From positions 372,001 through 436,000 of the forward strand of contig NZ_JANAVY020000001.1 of NCBI RefSeq assembly GCF_025195085.2: a stretch of 64,000 nucleotides of DNA. The letters are read 5' to 3'. Origin of the DNA: Vibrio intestinalis. Lineage in GTDB: Bacteria; Pseudomonadota; Gammaproteobacteria; Enterobacterales; Vibrionaceae. A program made the position numbers and the translations under genes. The notes under the pieces were generated by a model. The model saw only the letters and a list, made by a program, of their open reading frames with translations. It did no database searches and had not been told where the DNA came from. This document shows, piece by piece, positions 1 through 8,002 of the stretch; within the stretch, counting starts at the first letter, position 1, and the number at the start of each line of letters is the position of its first letter.

Positions 1-96
1 GGTTACGTCTCGCGAACAGTAGTTATTGATTGATAAAACAGCACGTTGACGCTAAGTTGCAAATTATAACGACGACTTTATTAATACCAACAACCA

Positions 97-591
97 ATGA
101 CTGATTACCACCAAGCAGCTGTAATACAAGCTGGCCCGCACGCAATTTGTGTGGCAGAGCCCGGGTTTGAAAGCTGCCCCGCAAAATACACCATGTGCTT
201 CTTTATTAAAGAAAAAGCAAGCTCACTCGGTGGTTGCCAATCCCTTGCGTTTACCACTGCCTTTCGTGGTATTCCACTTAGCGAGGATATTGGCCACTAC
301 GTGTTAAGAACTAATCGTAAATTTACTTTCGAGCACTTTCCGGCCAAAGACATAGCCCAAGAGATAAGCATCAAAAAGGTCTATGAAGACGGGCTTAAGC
401 TTAAATATATGGTGATCTTTCAAACCAATGATGGGGATTATGGGGGCTTCGTGAAAGCCAAAGAGGATGTGACTCAGTTAGATGAAGAAGAGGTTTGGCA
501 GAACATTGTCGAAAGCAATGCTTTTTTACTACCTAATGATCTCGCGTTGCTGTTTGTAAACGACCAAAACCAATCAGCAGTAGCGCCCTAG
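97..591 (+). CDS. Hypothetical protein, 164 aa
   Basis: I do not recognise this protein. It is soluble-looking, with no signal peptide or membrane segment, has four cysteines in its first 50 residues, and its C-terminal half is acidic (a DEEE run near residue 130). The frame is closed by stops just upstream (positions 31, 34 and about 67), so ATG 97 is the earliest possible ATG; no good Shine-Dalgarno site precedes it and a later start cannot be excluded. It converges on the next gene, with no clear terminator in the 95 bases between. It may be a lineage-specific Vibrio protein. Confidence 0.55.
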   Translation: MTDYHQAAVIQAGPHAICVAEPGFESCPAKYTMCFFIKEKASSLGGCQSLAFTTAFRGIPLSEDIGHYVLRTNRKFTFEHFPAKDIAQEISIKKVYEDGLKLKYMVIFQTNDGDYGGFVKAKEDVTQLDEEEVWQNIVESNAFLLPNDLALLFVNDQNQSAVAP

Positions 592-686
592 CCGTTCCTC
601 TTTACGAAAAATTGGGCTTATTGAGCGCTACAGAAACCTGCCTTTAATTTCATGATGACTAAAAAGCAGCGTTTTCAATTATCGTT

Positions 687-1124
687 TTATTTAGTAAACA
701 AACTTGCAATGGCTTCTTGGTCTACGTAATGCGCATAGTTAGAAATTGAATTCGTCACTGCTTGATCTGCCAACAGTTCTTGCATCGCCACTTGGCCAAC
801 AAACTCAAACGCTCGTTGAATAGCTAACGGGTCTTGATGCATCGCAGCTACAACATGCTCAGAACAGTCTTCTGTCAGTAGGCGTGTCATCAACTTCGCT
901 ACACTCTTATCCATCTCGACACGGCGCTCTTGGCTTACATTCGCAAGCTCCTTCAACTCAGGGTGCGCTGCCATCGCATAAAAAACCCAAGTGGCGAGTT
1001 GTTTACGCTCTTTACCGTTCAGTGAATCAGCTAGGCAAATCGAGAAGTCATTAACGTTCGCTTGCGCTGGTGCAGTAAGAACACAAGAAAGCGCTAATGC
1101 AGCCGCGGTAAACACCTTTTTCAT
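687..1124 (-). CDS. Periplasmic hypothetical protein, 145 aa
   Basis: A small exported protein of unknown role. Residues 1-22 form a typical Sec signal peptide (KK, a hydrophobic core, then APAQA before the mature N-terminus). The mature part is predicted helical and has two cysteines about 60 residues apart (FSICLAD and EDCSEH) that could form a disulfide. The start is supported by an AAGGA Shine-Dalgarno site about six bases upstream of the ATG. It is the last of three minus-strand genes in this corner, but the gap upstream (129 bases) suggests its own promoter. Confidence 0.75.
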   Translation of the reverse strand: MKKVFTAAALALSCVLTAPAQANVNDFSICLADSLNGKERKQLATWVFYAMAAHPELKELANVSQERRVEMDKSVAKLMTRLLTEDCSEHVVAAMHQDPLAIQRAFEFVGQVAMQELLADQAVTNSISNYAHYVDQEAIASLFTK

Positions 1125-1253
1125 ACTTAATCCTTAATTATTTATCCAAATGTCTCTGTTTAGATTAGTTCAAATCATTGATAAAAATAATAAAAAAGGA
1201 TTATGCCACAGCGAATAGATAAAATTTATAAATTAGCCAACTAAAATTGCGGG

Positions 1254-1880
1254 CTAACTCTCTATTTGAGCGATAAACGCCTCCGAATCAAAGCGCCTAT
1301 CTTTAAAGTAGAACTGTTTGTCTTTTTCGCCTATCTCACGTAATACCCGACAAGGATTACCTACCGCAACAACGTTAGCAGGTATATCTTTTGTGACAAT
1401 GCTTCCTGCGCCTATCACGCTGTTTTCGCCAATCGTTACTCCGGGTAGCACTACTACATTGGCGCCAATCCAAACATTATCGCGAATGGTGATAGGAATA
1501 TTAAATTGAGCCGCTCGTTTGCGCGTTTCAGGATCGATGGGGTGACCCGCCGTGGATAGCGTCACATTTGGGCCAATCATGACGTAATTACCGATGGTGA
1601 TGTAAGTATCATCGACCAAAGTAAGATTAAAATTGGCATAGAAATAATCGCCAACGGAAGTATGCCTGCCCCAATTTGCTCTTAACGGCGGCTCTACGTA
1701 ACAGTCCTTACCTGTACTGGCGAAGATCTCGTCAAGCAATTGCGTTCTCTTATCTGATTCTGACGGCCTTGACTGGTTATAGTCATAAAGACGTTCCATG
1801 CAGGCTTTTTGCTCTTCGATGAGCGCACTGTCTGCGCAGCAGTACACTTCTTGATTATGGATTTTGTGTTGAACAGACAT
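1254..1880 (-). CDS. Galactoside/maltose O-acetyltransferase (LacA/Maa family)
   Basis: Acetyl-CoA-dependent sugar O-acetyltransferase of the left-handed beta-helix family. An N-terminal helical region (residues about 20-60) with the family's RPSESDKR-type segment is followed by hexapeptide repeats. Matching landmarks are FYANFNLTLVDD, a catalytic His in STAGHP (about residue 110), VWIGANVVVLPGVTIG, and the end signature VIGAGSIVTKDIPANVVAVGNP. Length (208 aa) fits LacA (203 aa in E. coli). Known members acetylate galactosides, maltose or glucose, and the in vivo substrate is usually unclear. No sugar operon surrounds it. An AAGGAAGAG ribosome site precedes the ATG. Confidence 0.9.
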   Translation of the reverse strand: MSVQHKIHNQEVYCCADSALIEEQKACMERLYDYNQSRPSESDKRTQLLDEIFASTGKDCYVEPPLRANWGRHTSVGDYFYANFNLTLVDDTYITIGNYVMIGPNVTLSTAGHPIDPETRKRAAQFNIPITIRDNVWIGANVVVLPGVTIGENSVIGAGSIVTKDIPANVVAVGNPCRVLREIGEKDKQFYFKDRRFDSEAFIAQIES

Positions 1881-2012
1881 CGCTTCTCTTCCTTGTTACG
1901 GCGTTACCTTGTGAATGAGTTAAAACCAGTGTAATCAAAACGATTCAAAAGCAGAGATAAGAGACGATGAGATGCGACTAATGCCATAAACCGCACTAGT
2001 CGACCAATAAAA

Positions 2013-2561
2013 TTACAGTGACAAGAACCTTTCTCGTTCTATTTGATACAAGCAGTGGGGAGCAAGTTGGTGAGCAGTAGGTAAGCTAGGATGATTGAAA
2101 TCCTGGCAGGTGTTGACCATACCCAAACGATTCATGACTTCTTGGGATGGCAAGTTCGTTTTAGCGGTAAACGCATACACTTGGTCGAAATCGAGCACAT
2201 AAAATGCGTAACGTAGCGCTTGTTCAGCGGCTTCTGTTGCGTAACCTTTATGCCAATACGTTTTAGATAAACGCCAGCCCACTTCTAAAAATGGGGCATT
2301 TGGTAAACCACTGGTCGCGTCTTGATAATGTAGACCGACAAAGCCAATAAACTGAGACGTTGCTTTATCTTCCACCGCCCAAAAACCCCATCCATTTTCG
2401 TCAATGGCTGAACGGATTTTATCGGCTAACTCATTGCTTTCTTGCACAGAAAGTGGCTTGGGGAAAAATTTCATCGTCATTGGGTCTGCACACATACGCG
2501 CAAAGTGAGGATAATCCTCATCTTCCCATTGGCGAAGTATCAACCTTTTTGTTTCCAGCAT
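2013..2561 (-). CDS. GNAT-family N-acetyltransferase (RimJ/RimL-like)
   Basis: Acetyl-CoA-dependent N-acetyltransferase. The start ETKRLILRQWEDEDYPHF is typical of the RimJ/RimL/Acetyltransf_3 group. FIGFVGLHY and LEVGWRLSKTYWHKGYATEAAEQALRYAF form the beta4-motif A acetyl-CoA site (about residues 70-125), and NLPSQEVMNRLGM is the usual C-terminal helix. Length 182 aa is normal. The substrate (a ribosomal protein N-terminus, another protein or a small molecule) cannot be read from sequence. It stands alone on the minus strand, 132 bases upstream of the LacA-like gene. Confidence 0.88.
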   Translation of the reverse strand: MLETKRLILRQWEDEDYPHFARMCADPMTMKFFPKPLSVQESNELADKIRSAIDENGWGFWAVEDKATSQFIGFVGLHYQDATSGLPNAPFLEVGWRLSKTYWHKGYATEAAEQALRYAFYVLDFDQVYAFTAKTNLPSQEVMNRLGMVNTCQDFNHPSLPTAHQLAPHCLYQIERERFLSL

Positions 2562-2844
2562 CCAAACCCTACCTAATTTAACAAAGATTAGGGCGAGGTT
2601 TGCTTTTCATGCACTTTGTTTTAGAAAAAAGCCTCAGCCCGAACTAGCAATCAAATGAAACTGCTTTAATATCTTCATCATATCAGTGGCTTGCATAAAT
2701 ACTGAGCAAAAATGTTATTTGAAGTCCAAAAAAGGGAGTCTACACACATAAGTTACCACCGTTTTACTGGCAAGCACTCAATAACGTAACCCTTTTGACA
2801 TGCCAAAAAAATGCCATGCGTAAATCATCTACAATTCGTACTGT

Positions 2845-3537
2845 TTATAGTGGATTCAACCAACTGAACGAACGCGTCAAAAACTGCTCTGCTTGTTGTT
2901 CGACGATATTGCCATGAGACATCACAATGCGTTTAGGTTGCCAAGCTAAGATTGCTTTTATGTGCTCCCTCGCCTCTCGTTTGTTAAATGAAAAGGTCAA
3001 GCACCAATCAATCGGCATTTTACCGTTGGGAGCAACAATACCTACCAATTTGCCAATGCGACGCTGAAAAGGCGTAAGTTTACTTGGCTCGAAGTTTTCT
3101 ATCAGGTCAGTCACAATCAAAGTGCCAGATGCGTGATGTAAAAATACACTTTCTTGCATCGCAGATGAGCCGGTGAAGAATCGATGAGCGAGAGACTCTC
3201 CCCATGGTAACGATGTATTGCTATCTAACACGCGGTCAAAATTGAGGTCTTTACGTTTATTGATGACTTGTTGGGTGCCGAGTGTCATCGCTGAGGGGTA
3301 AGCTATTTGCCACTCGCGTAAAAACAGATGATGTAGATGATTAGGGGCAACAAGAAAAGCCACTGAACCTAACTGGTCGATTTGATACTGCAGATCATCG
3401 CTGATTCGAATAGGGCTGTGAATCCATAAACGGCCATCATCTAAGCGCACAATGGTCATTCTGGTCGAAAAAGGGAAAGAGTAAAACGATACTGTCTCAC
3501 CCTCCACTATCCATATGTTTTTATCGAGTTGCTGCAT
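2845..3537 (-). CDS. DUF4336 protein, degenerate metallo-beta-lactamase fold
   Basis: 230-aa cytosolic protein that resembles the DUF4336 family. This family looks like a metallo-beta-lactamase fold in which the HxHxDH metal motif is altered: here NHLHHLFLREW (about residue 82) and a late MSHGNIV His (about residue 207) are in the expected places. No enzymatic activity is established for the family. An AGGAGGGG ribosome site sits five bases before the ATG. It follows the PTS IIB-like gene on the same strand after 54 bases, so the two may be cotranscribed. A 10-bp inverted repeat lies on both sides of the gene. Confidence 0.7.
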   Translation of the reverse strand: MQQLDKNIWIVEGETVSFYSFPFSTRMTIVRLDDGRLWIHSPIRISDDLQYQIDQLGSVAFLVAPNHLHHLFLREWQIAYPSAMTLGTQQVINKRKDLNFDRVLDSNTSLPWGESLAHRFFTGSSAMQESVFLHHASGTLIVTDLIENFEPSKLTPFQRRIGKLVGIVAPNGKMPIDWCLTFSFNKREAREHIKAILAWQPKRIVMSHGNIVEQQAEQFLTRSFSWLNPL

Positions 3538-3591
3538 TTACCCCTCCTGTCAACGCGTTATCGTCGCTTGCCAGTGAGTGCCTACAGCGCA

Positions 3592-3972
3592 CTACACTGA
3601 CGTTAAGCGCAAGTTGTCTAACGCCACTTCTGACACTCTTTGATAATCAATACGGCAGTAATCTTGCTTCTCTATTTTACTTACCGGAATATCATAAAAA
3701 TTGAGTGCTTGTTGCGCATCATCGAAATAGTAATGTACTTGAGGCGACAACATCACCAGTGACACCTTGCGGCCAAAATCTTCCAAGAAGCTTGGATTAG
3801 ACAATAGTGTTACCGCAGAATACATCACGTAGTAAGGCAGTTGGTGTTGATCAAGATAATTTTGCATGGCTCGCGCGAGCAAACTAGAAGTAAAACCACC
3901 AGCGCACATCAGTGCGATCACTTGCCGATCACCAATTTCTTGCTGAATTTGGTGGTCAAAAGGCGATTTCAT
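3592..3972 (-). CDS. Orphan PTS IIB-like protein
   Basis: 126-aa protein resembling lactose/cellobiose-type PTS IIB domains. After a short N-terminal extension, a beta strand leads into MCAGGFTSSLLARAM (about residues 22-36), which matches the phosphocysteine P-loop MCSAGMSTS...; the Cys would be the phosphorylated residue. LVMLSPQVHYYFDD matches the segment that in IIB proteins reads as LLGPQVRYM. ATG 3972 has an AAGGAA ribosome site eight bases upstream. No IIC or IIA gene is in the window, so it is either regulatory or serves a distant permease. The same frame stays open further upstream without a good start, see the remnant entry. Confidence 0.72.
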   Translation of the reverse strand: MKSPFDHQIQQEIGDRQVIALMCAGGFTSSLLARAMQNYLDQHQLPYYVMYSAVTLLSNPSFLEDFGRKVSLVMLSPQVHYYFDDAQQALNFYDIPVSKIEKQDYCRIDYQRVSEVALDNLRLTSV

Positions 3973-4113
3973 TACATTTTCCTTAACTGTATCGAATTCC
4001 AAATCGTGACAAGGATCAATATTGACTCCGAACTCGGCAAGCGCTTTTACTAACTAATGGTCAATTAATAGACGCATGTCGTAAAAATGACCAGTTTAGA
4101 ATATGGCATCCAT
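3973..4113 (-). pseudogene. Possible decayed gene 5' of the IIB-like gene
   Basis: On the minus strand, an AGGAG site (4120-4124) lies six bases before an ATG (4111-4113) that opens only five codons (MDAIF, then TAA). About 60 bases on, the frame of the IIB-like gene is open from roughly 4050 and reads protein-like sequence (ALAEFGVNIDPCHDLEFD) straight into that gene without a start of its own. This pattern of a strong start, then stops, then a sensible reading frame suggests a gene that lost its middle. It could also be a chance mini-ORF and non-coding sequence. No family was recognised. The next 235 bases (4114-4348) hold only untranslated sequence before the divergent MATE gene. Confidence 0.3.
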
Positions 4114-4348
4114 TAAATACTCCTGCAAATCAACATTCGACAAGCACCGATAGCACAGTCAACACTGACGCCTTACCGTATATCTCACTGCCCAAAACCT
4201 GACTAAAGCAGACTAACCAAGCCAATGGAATCTCGCACAATGAAAAGCATTCGAGATTTAAGGTAAAAGTCATTTGAATCACTGGGCATAATGCAGTTAA
4301 ATGTCTCAAAAAACAGACAACATAATTCACTGATCTTAGAGCAATCCT

Positions 4349-5683
4349 TTGAATAAAATACTATCACTCGCATTTCCACTGATCATATCTCAACTGATTG
4401 CTATGGCATTAGTGCTTACTGATGTCTGGATGATGTCTCAACTCAGTATTGCCGCTTTAGCCGCTGGTGGTTTAGGCGCATCAATTTATACCTTTGTCTT
4501 TATCGTTGCGGGCAGCACCGTTGGTTGCGTCGCTAACCTAATTGCAATTGCGTATGGTCAAAGAGTCGCTCGCCCAGACTACGGCAATCAGCAAATCCGC
4601 CTCAACGTCAAAGGTGCGGTACTGCTATCAGTGATTCTTTCTATGCTGCTGACCGTTAGTTTTATTTGGACTCCTGAACTCCTAATATTGGCAAAACAAC
4701 CAGCCGAGCTTATTGCCCCAGCGATGCAATACATTGACGCACTAAAATGGGCCATGCTTCCTTCGCTATTAATGTTGGTACTACGTGGGCTCACCAGTGC
4801 ATTTGGTAACGTGCGCTCCATCATGGTGGTATCGGTTGCAACCGTTCTTCTTAATGTGCCTATCAGCTACGTGTTGGCATTTAATTTTAACTTAGGGCTA
4901 TCAGGGCTCGGCGCAGGCACCGCATTGGCGGCTGCTATCACAACGGTTCTTTATGCCTGCTGGGTGTTTAGTCGTGACGAATACAAAGAATTTGCGCCTT
5001 GGCTCAACCTGCACGAATTCTCTTTTTCTTCTATGTTGCCGTTGCTAGGTATGGGCCTACCTATCGCACTGGCAGCACTGCTAGAGCACGGTTTAATCTA
5101 CGGTGGTACATTGATGGCGGGTATGATTGGCGTCGCGTCATTGGCTCTACACCAAATACTGCTGCAATGTTTAAGTTTCACTTGGAACGTCAACTTCGGC
5201 TTCTCGCAAGCCGCAGCTATTCTAGTCGGGCAACAGTATGGCGCAGAAGATTACCCGGCAATCAAACTTACAGTAAAACGTAGCTTCTTTTTAACTTCAG
5301 TCATCAGCATCATCATTGCTGCAGGCTTCATTATTTGGCCGCAGTTTATTGCTAACCTATTTAGCCTTGATGCAACGCTCACCGCGCTGCTTGCTAGTGT
5401 ACTTTGGGTTGTTGCACTGTCGTTTATTGTCGATGCGTGGCAGTTATTAGCAATCAACTTGCTGCGCGGCATGAAAATTGTGGTTGGCCCTACCATTATT
5501 ACCGCCATTGGCTATTGGGTAATTGGTATTCCTGCCGCTTGGTGGCTAGCGAACCACTTTGAGCTTATGGGCATTTGGGCTGGCATTGGGATTGGCCTTG
5601 GTGCAACGGGGATCATGTTGCTAGCCCTACTGCTAAAAGCGCTGCATAAGCATCAACCATTAAGCCATGTAAAGGCTAATTAA
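4349..5683 (+). CDS. MATE-family multidrug/toxin efflux transporter
   Basis: Inner-membrane antiporter of the MATE (MatE) family that exports cationic drugs or metabolites using a Na+ or H+ gradient. The 444-aa protein has about twelve hydrophobic helices in two homologous halves. The first helix carries the family pattern P-L-I-I-S-Q-L and DVWMMSQLS (D26 region), and the second half restarts with GLPIALAALLEHG. The start is TTG 4349: a TAG stop lies four codons upstream and the first ATG would remove most of helix 1. The next gene overlaps its stop by one base. The substrate is not deducible. Confidence 0.9.
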   Translation: MNKILSLAFPLIISQLIAMALVLTDVWMMSQLSIAALAAGGLGASIYTFVFIVAGSTVGCVANLIAIAYGQRVARPDYGNQQIRLNVKGAVLLSVILSMLLTVSFIWTPELLILAKQPAELIAPAMQYIDALKWAMLPSLLMLVLRGLTSAFGNVRSIMVVSVATVLLNVPISYVLAFNFNLGLSGLGAGTALAAAITTVLYACWVFSRDEYKEFAPWLNLHEFSFSSMLPLLGMGLPIALAALLEHGLIYGGTLMAGMIGVASLALHQILLQCLSFTWNVNFGFSQAAAILVGQQYGAEDYPAIKLTVKRSFFLTSVISIIIAAGFIIWPQFIANLFSLDATLTALLASVLWVVALSFIVDAWQLLAINLLRGMKIVVGPTIITAIGYWVIGIPAAWWLANHFELMGIWAGIGIGLGATGIMLLALLLKALHKHQPLSHVKAN

Positions 5684-6129
5684 TGACTGATTGGGATATC
5701 GAATTTGAACACCTTTGGCTAGAGCTTTCAGCCCAGCGCTGGGCGATGGTCGAGCGTTTTCTATTCAGCTATTATTGCTTTCGCGAAGGCTATCTATCAA
5801 AGCAAGGCAAACCCGATTGGGAAACCGCACGTTTATCAGCCCCAAAAGCCGATGGCTGCACATCGATTAAACATGCGCAGCTTGAACCTATCGTGCCTTT
5901 AACTGTTATTGTTGGCGAGTTAAAACGCTATGAGCGCGATGGCGAGTTAAACCGACAATCGGCGCGTCGAGTCCTTGATAGTTTGCTTCATTTTGTTGTC
6001 ATTACTAAACAGCAAAAACAAGCCTTACGCCAGCTTGGCCTTGCGGATTCAATGCCAAAAGAGTGGTATGCAAGCACCACTCGCGAACCTTATCTTCGCT
6101 TTTCACTCACGGGCATCACATGCTCCTAG
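5683..6129 (+). CDS. Hypothetical protein coupled to the MATE gene, 148 aa
   Basis: Unrecognised 148-aa soluble protein. Its ATG overlaps the TAA of the MATE gene (TAATG), so translation is probably coupled and the two proteins likely share a role or are at least made together. The sequence is rich in aromatic residues at the N-terminus (WDIEFEHLWLEL, FLFSYYCF) and basic and helical afterwards. No signal peptide, membrane helix or metal motif is visible. Known MATE exporters do not need a partner, so its role is open. Confidence 0.7.
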   Translation: MTDWDIEFEHLWLELSAQRWAMVERFLFSYYCFREGYLSKQGKPDWETARLSAPKADGCTSIKHAQLEPIVPLTVIVGELKRYERDGELNRQSARRVLDSLLHFVVITKQQKQALRQLGLADSMPKEWYASTTREPYLRFSLTGITCS

Positions 6130-6302
6130 CTTGCTACTTTAAATTAAGATCAAGTTAAGATTATTCACTCTGTCGCCCAGTTCCAAAAAGTCATTTCTAA
6201 TTCAGAATAACCTAGTGAGAGTTGCTACCATTTTGGCAGTTTTCATTTACCTTGGCCGCTAGCGGTTCATCTAGCGAGCGCTTGGTGCATTAAGGATTCG
6301 TT

Positions 6303-7232
6303 ATGACGAAAAGATATTTAGATTGCTCTGCTTCAGAGATCAAACAGCTTCAAGGCCAATCTCTTCTAGACTCACTGCGCATGAGTGAAGGACGCATTAT
6401 CATGGCCGAAACCATTGGCGCATTGCAGCCGATGCTGGTTTCTGTCAGCAACGCGGAGCTTGCCGCGAGTCAAGGCGCTGACCTACTTCTTCTCAATTTG
6501 TTCGATGCCGATAAGCCTGAAATTAAAGGCATGCCAGATTCAATAGAGTCTAAAAACTTACTCTCTGAACTTGCCCACTATACTGGCCGTGCGGTCGGCG
6601 TAAACTTAGAAGCGGTAGCCCCAGATTACGCTCCAACGCACCAAGATTTCTGGCAAGTATCCCCAGGCCGATTAGCTACCGGTGAAAATGCCAAGAAACT
6701 ATATGATATGGGCGCGCGCTTTATCACGGTAACGGGTAATCCGGGTAACGGCGTGAGCAACGAAGCCATCTCGCACAGCCTTAAATCCATTCGAGAATCG
6801 GTGGGTAAAGATATGGTATTAATCGCGGGTAAAATGCACGCGGCTGGCATTCTTCGCTCTGGTAGCGAAAAAATCATCACCAAGGCAGATGTGAAAGAGT
6901 TTGCTGACAATGGGGTAGATATTGTGCTGATCCCTGCGCCAGGTACAGTTGCAGGTATTACTACAGAATACGCGGCAAGCCTTATCGACTACGCACATGA
7001 GATTGGCATTATGGCGATGACAGCGATTGGCACATCACAAGAAGGGGCTGGCATTGAGACCATCCGCCAAATCGCACTGATGAGTAAAATGGCGGGTGCA
7101 GATTTACACCACATTGGTGACACTGGCTGCGCTATTGGCATCGCCGTACCGGAGAACATTCGTGAATACAGCATTACCATTCGTGGCGTAAGACACACTT
7201 ATGCGCGTATGGCTCGCTCGGTGTGCCGATAA
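6303..7232 (+). CDS. DUF7916-type TIM-barrel protein
   Basis: 309-aa cytosolic protein that I recognise as the DUF7916 family (often mis-annotated as a haloacid dehalogenase-like hydrolase). It reads as a (beta/alpha)8 barrel: MAETIGALQPML, GADLLLLNLF, AVGVNLEAV, FITVTGNPGNGVSN, VLIAGKMHAAG, GVDIVLIPAPGTV, MAMTAIGTSQEGAG and LHHIGDTG are barrel strands with conserved loops. No reaction is established. In other bacteria relatives occur in PTS sugar operons; here the only PTS-like gene is the orphan IIB-like gene 2.3 kb away on the other strand. AAGGA precedes the ATG by eight bases, and a strong terminator follows, so it is a single-gene unit. Confidence 0.72.
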   Translation: MTKRYLDCSASEIKQLQGQSLLDSLRMSEGRIIMAETIGALQPMLVSVSNAELAASQGADLLLLNLFDADKPEIKGMPDSIESKNLLSELAHYTGRAVGVNLEAVAPDYAPTHQDFWQVSPGRLATGENAKKLYDMGARFITVTGNPGNGVSNEAISHSLKSIRESVGKDMVLIAGKMHAAGILRSGSEKIITKADVKEFADNGVDIVLIPAPGTVAGITTEYAASLIDYAHEIGIMAMTAIGTSQEGAGIETIRQIALMSKMAGADLHHIGDTGCAIGIAVPENIREYSITIRGVRHTYARMARSVCR

Positions 7233-7255
7233 TAAACTTCCCCACTCTCTAAACG

Positions 7256-7284
7256 AAAAAAGCCAATCTCTCGATTGGCTTTTT
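7256..7284. terminator. Bidirectional intrinsic terminator
   Basis: An 11-bp stem (AAAAGCCAATC paired with GATTGGCTTTT, loop TCTC) with A and T tracts on both sides. It lies between the convergent DUF7916 gene and queD and can serve both. Confidence 0.9.
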
Positions 7285-7305
7285 AGTCTAACTCGGCAAC
7301 AAAGA

Positions 7306-7668
7306 TTACTCACCTTTGTAGATACAACCCGCCGTGCAAGTCTCTTTAATTTCAACTTTGCTCAGAAGTGGCAATGATGGTTTTAGCTGCTGCCAAATCC
7401 ACTTTGCTAGCACTTCGCTTGTCGGGTTTTCAAGACCTTCAATATCGTTCAAGTAGTAATGATCTAAGCGGTCGTAGATTGGTTTAAATGCCGCTTTGAT
7501 TTCTGCAAAGTCCACAACCCAGCCTGTATGGGGATCAACTTCGCCTTCTACATAAAGACGAACTAAAAAAGAGTGGCCGTGCAGACGACCACATTTGTGA
7601 CCTTCTGGAACGTGAGGCAAGTGGTGTGCTGCCTCAAACATAAACTCTTTGTACAATTCTGTTTTCAT
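7306..7668 (-). CDS. queD: 6-carboxy-5,6,7,8-tetrahydropterin synthase
   Basis: Second step of queuosine synthesis: turns 7,8-dihydroneopterin triphosphate into 6-carboxytetrahydropterin. The 120-aa protein is the usual length of QueD. The Zn2+ ligands are visible as the His of AAHH near the N-terminus and the two His of RLHGHSF (about residues 29-33). The catalytic Cys is in EGHKCG (about residue 26), a catalytic His is in RLDHYYLND, and the substrate-binding Glu is in [11 protein letters not shown] near the C-terminus. The other queuosine genes are not in the window. It diverges from asnS. Confidence 0.93.
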   Translation of the reverse strand: MKTELYKEFMFEAAHHLPHVPEGHKCGRLHGHSFLVRLYVEGEVDPHTGWVVDFAEIKAAFKPIYDRLDHYYLNDIEGLENPTSEVLAKWIWQQLKPSLPLLSKVEIKETCTAGCIYKGE

Positions 7669-7838
7669 CTTAATTCTCAGGCTTTATAAAAGTGACGCAA
7701 TACTAAGGATTTACTCTGCTGCTGACAAGTAAATCCCCCAGAGTTGCCTATTTCTCGTGGTGTAAAGAGACAAACAGCGGTTATTTCTGGTGATAAAACA
7801 ATACCGTCAAAGAAAATAATGAAATTATCGCAAGCAAA

Positions 7839-7865
7839 TTGACAATAAAGGTTGAAGCATAGGAT
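7839..7865 (+). promoter_or_regulatory. Candidate promoter of the asnS leader
   Basis: A perfect -35 TTGACA (7839-7844) is followed after 15 bases by TAGGAT (7860-7865), a 4/6 match to the -10 box. The spacer is short, so this is a weak call. A start near 7872 would leave a very short untranslated segment before the leader ORF's GGAGG site at 7880-7884. Confidence 0.35.
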
Positions 7866-7888
7866 TTGACAGGTAATATGGAGGTTCG

Positions 7889-7972
7889 ATGAAAAAATAT
7901 CGCCAACCCAATGTTTTGACGAATTTTTGGCCAAATTTAGCCATTAATCTCCTACAAAAGACATTGGGTTGA
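7889..7972 (+). CDS. Asn-rich leader peptide of asnS (27 aa)
   Basis: A 27-codon ORF directly upstream of asnS. It has a GGAGG Shine-Dalgarno site (7880-7884) four bases before its ATG. Four of the 27 codons are Asn, all AAT, at codons 8, 12, 16 and 20, so exactly every fourth residue (NVLTNFWPNLAIN region). The stop TGA lies at 7970-7972, on the right arm of a terminator-like hairpin and 30 bases before the asnS start. This is the layout of leader peptides that sense their cognate aminoacyl-tRNA, as in trpL or pheM upstream of pheST. The ORF is seen directly; its function is inferred. Confidence 0.65.
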   Translation: MKKYRQPNVLTNFWPNLAINLLQKTLG

Positions 7973-7978
7973 ATTTTT
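7904..7978 (+). terminator. Probable attenuator hairpin in the asnS leader
   Basis: CAACCCAATGT (7904-7914) pairs perfectly over 11 bp with ACATTGGGTTG (7961-7971), and GTTTTG/CAAAAG can extend the stem with a small bulge. The right arm is followed by AATTTTT (7972-7978). The left arm contains the first Asn codon of the leader ORF. A ribosome stalled there for lack of Asn-tRNA would cover the left arm and prevent the terminator, letting transcription reach asnS. Confidence 0.5.
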
Positions 7979-8002
7979 ACCTCAATGGAGATTATTTTAA
8001 AC

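Noticed and set aside
2766..3575. attC/superintegron cassette around the DUF4336 gene
   Set aside because: The inverted repeats lack the RYYYAAC and GTTRRRY core sites, and there is no integron integrase or second cassette.
4130..4330. 66-codon minus-strand ORF upstream of the MATE gene
   Set aside because: No ribosome site, low-complexity Cys-rich composition and no extension of either neighbour; looks like chance.
7677..7934. 85-codon minus-strand ORF between queD and asnS
   Set aside because: It overlaps the asnS leader region, has no ribosome site and unnatural Cys/Phe content; treated as non-coding.
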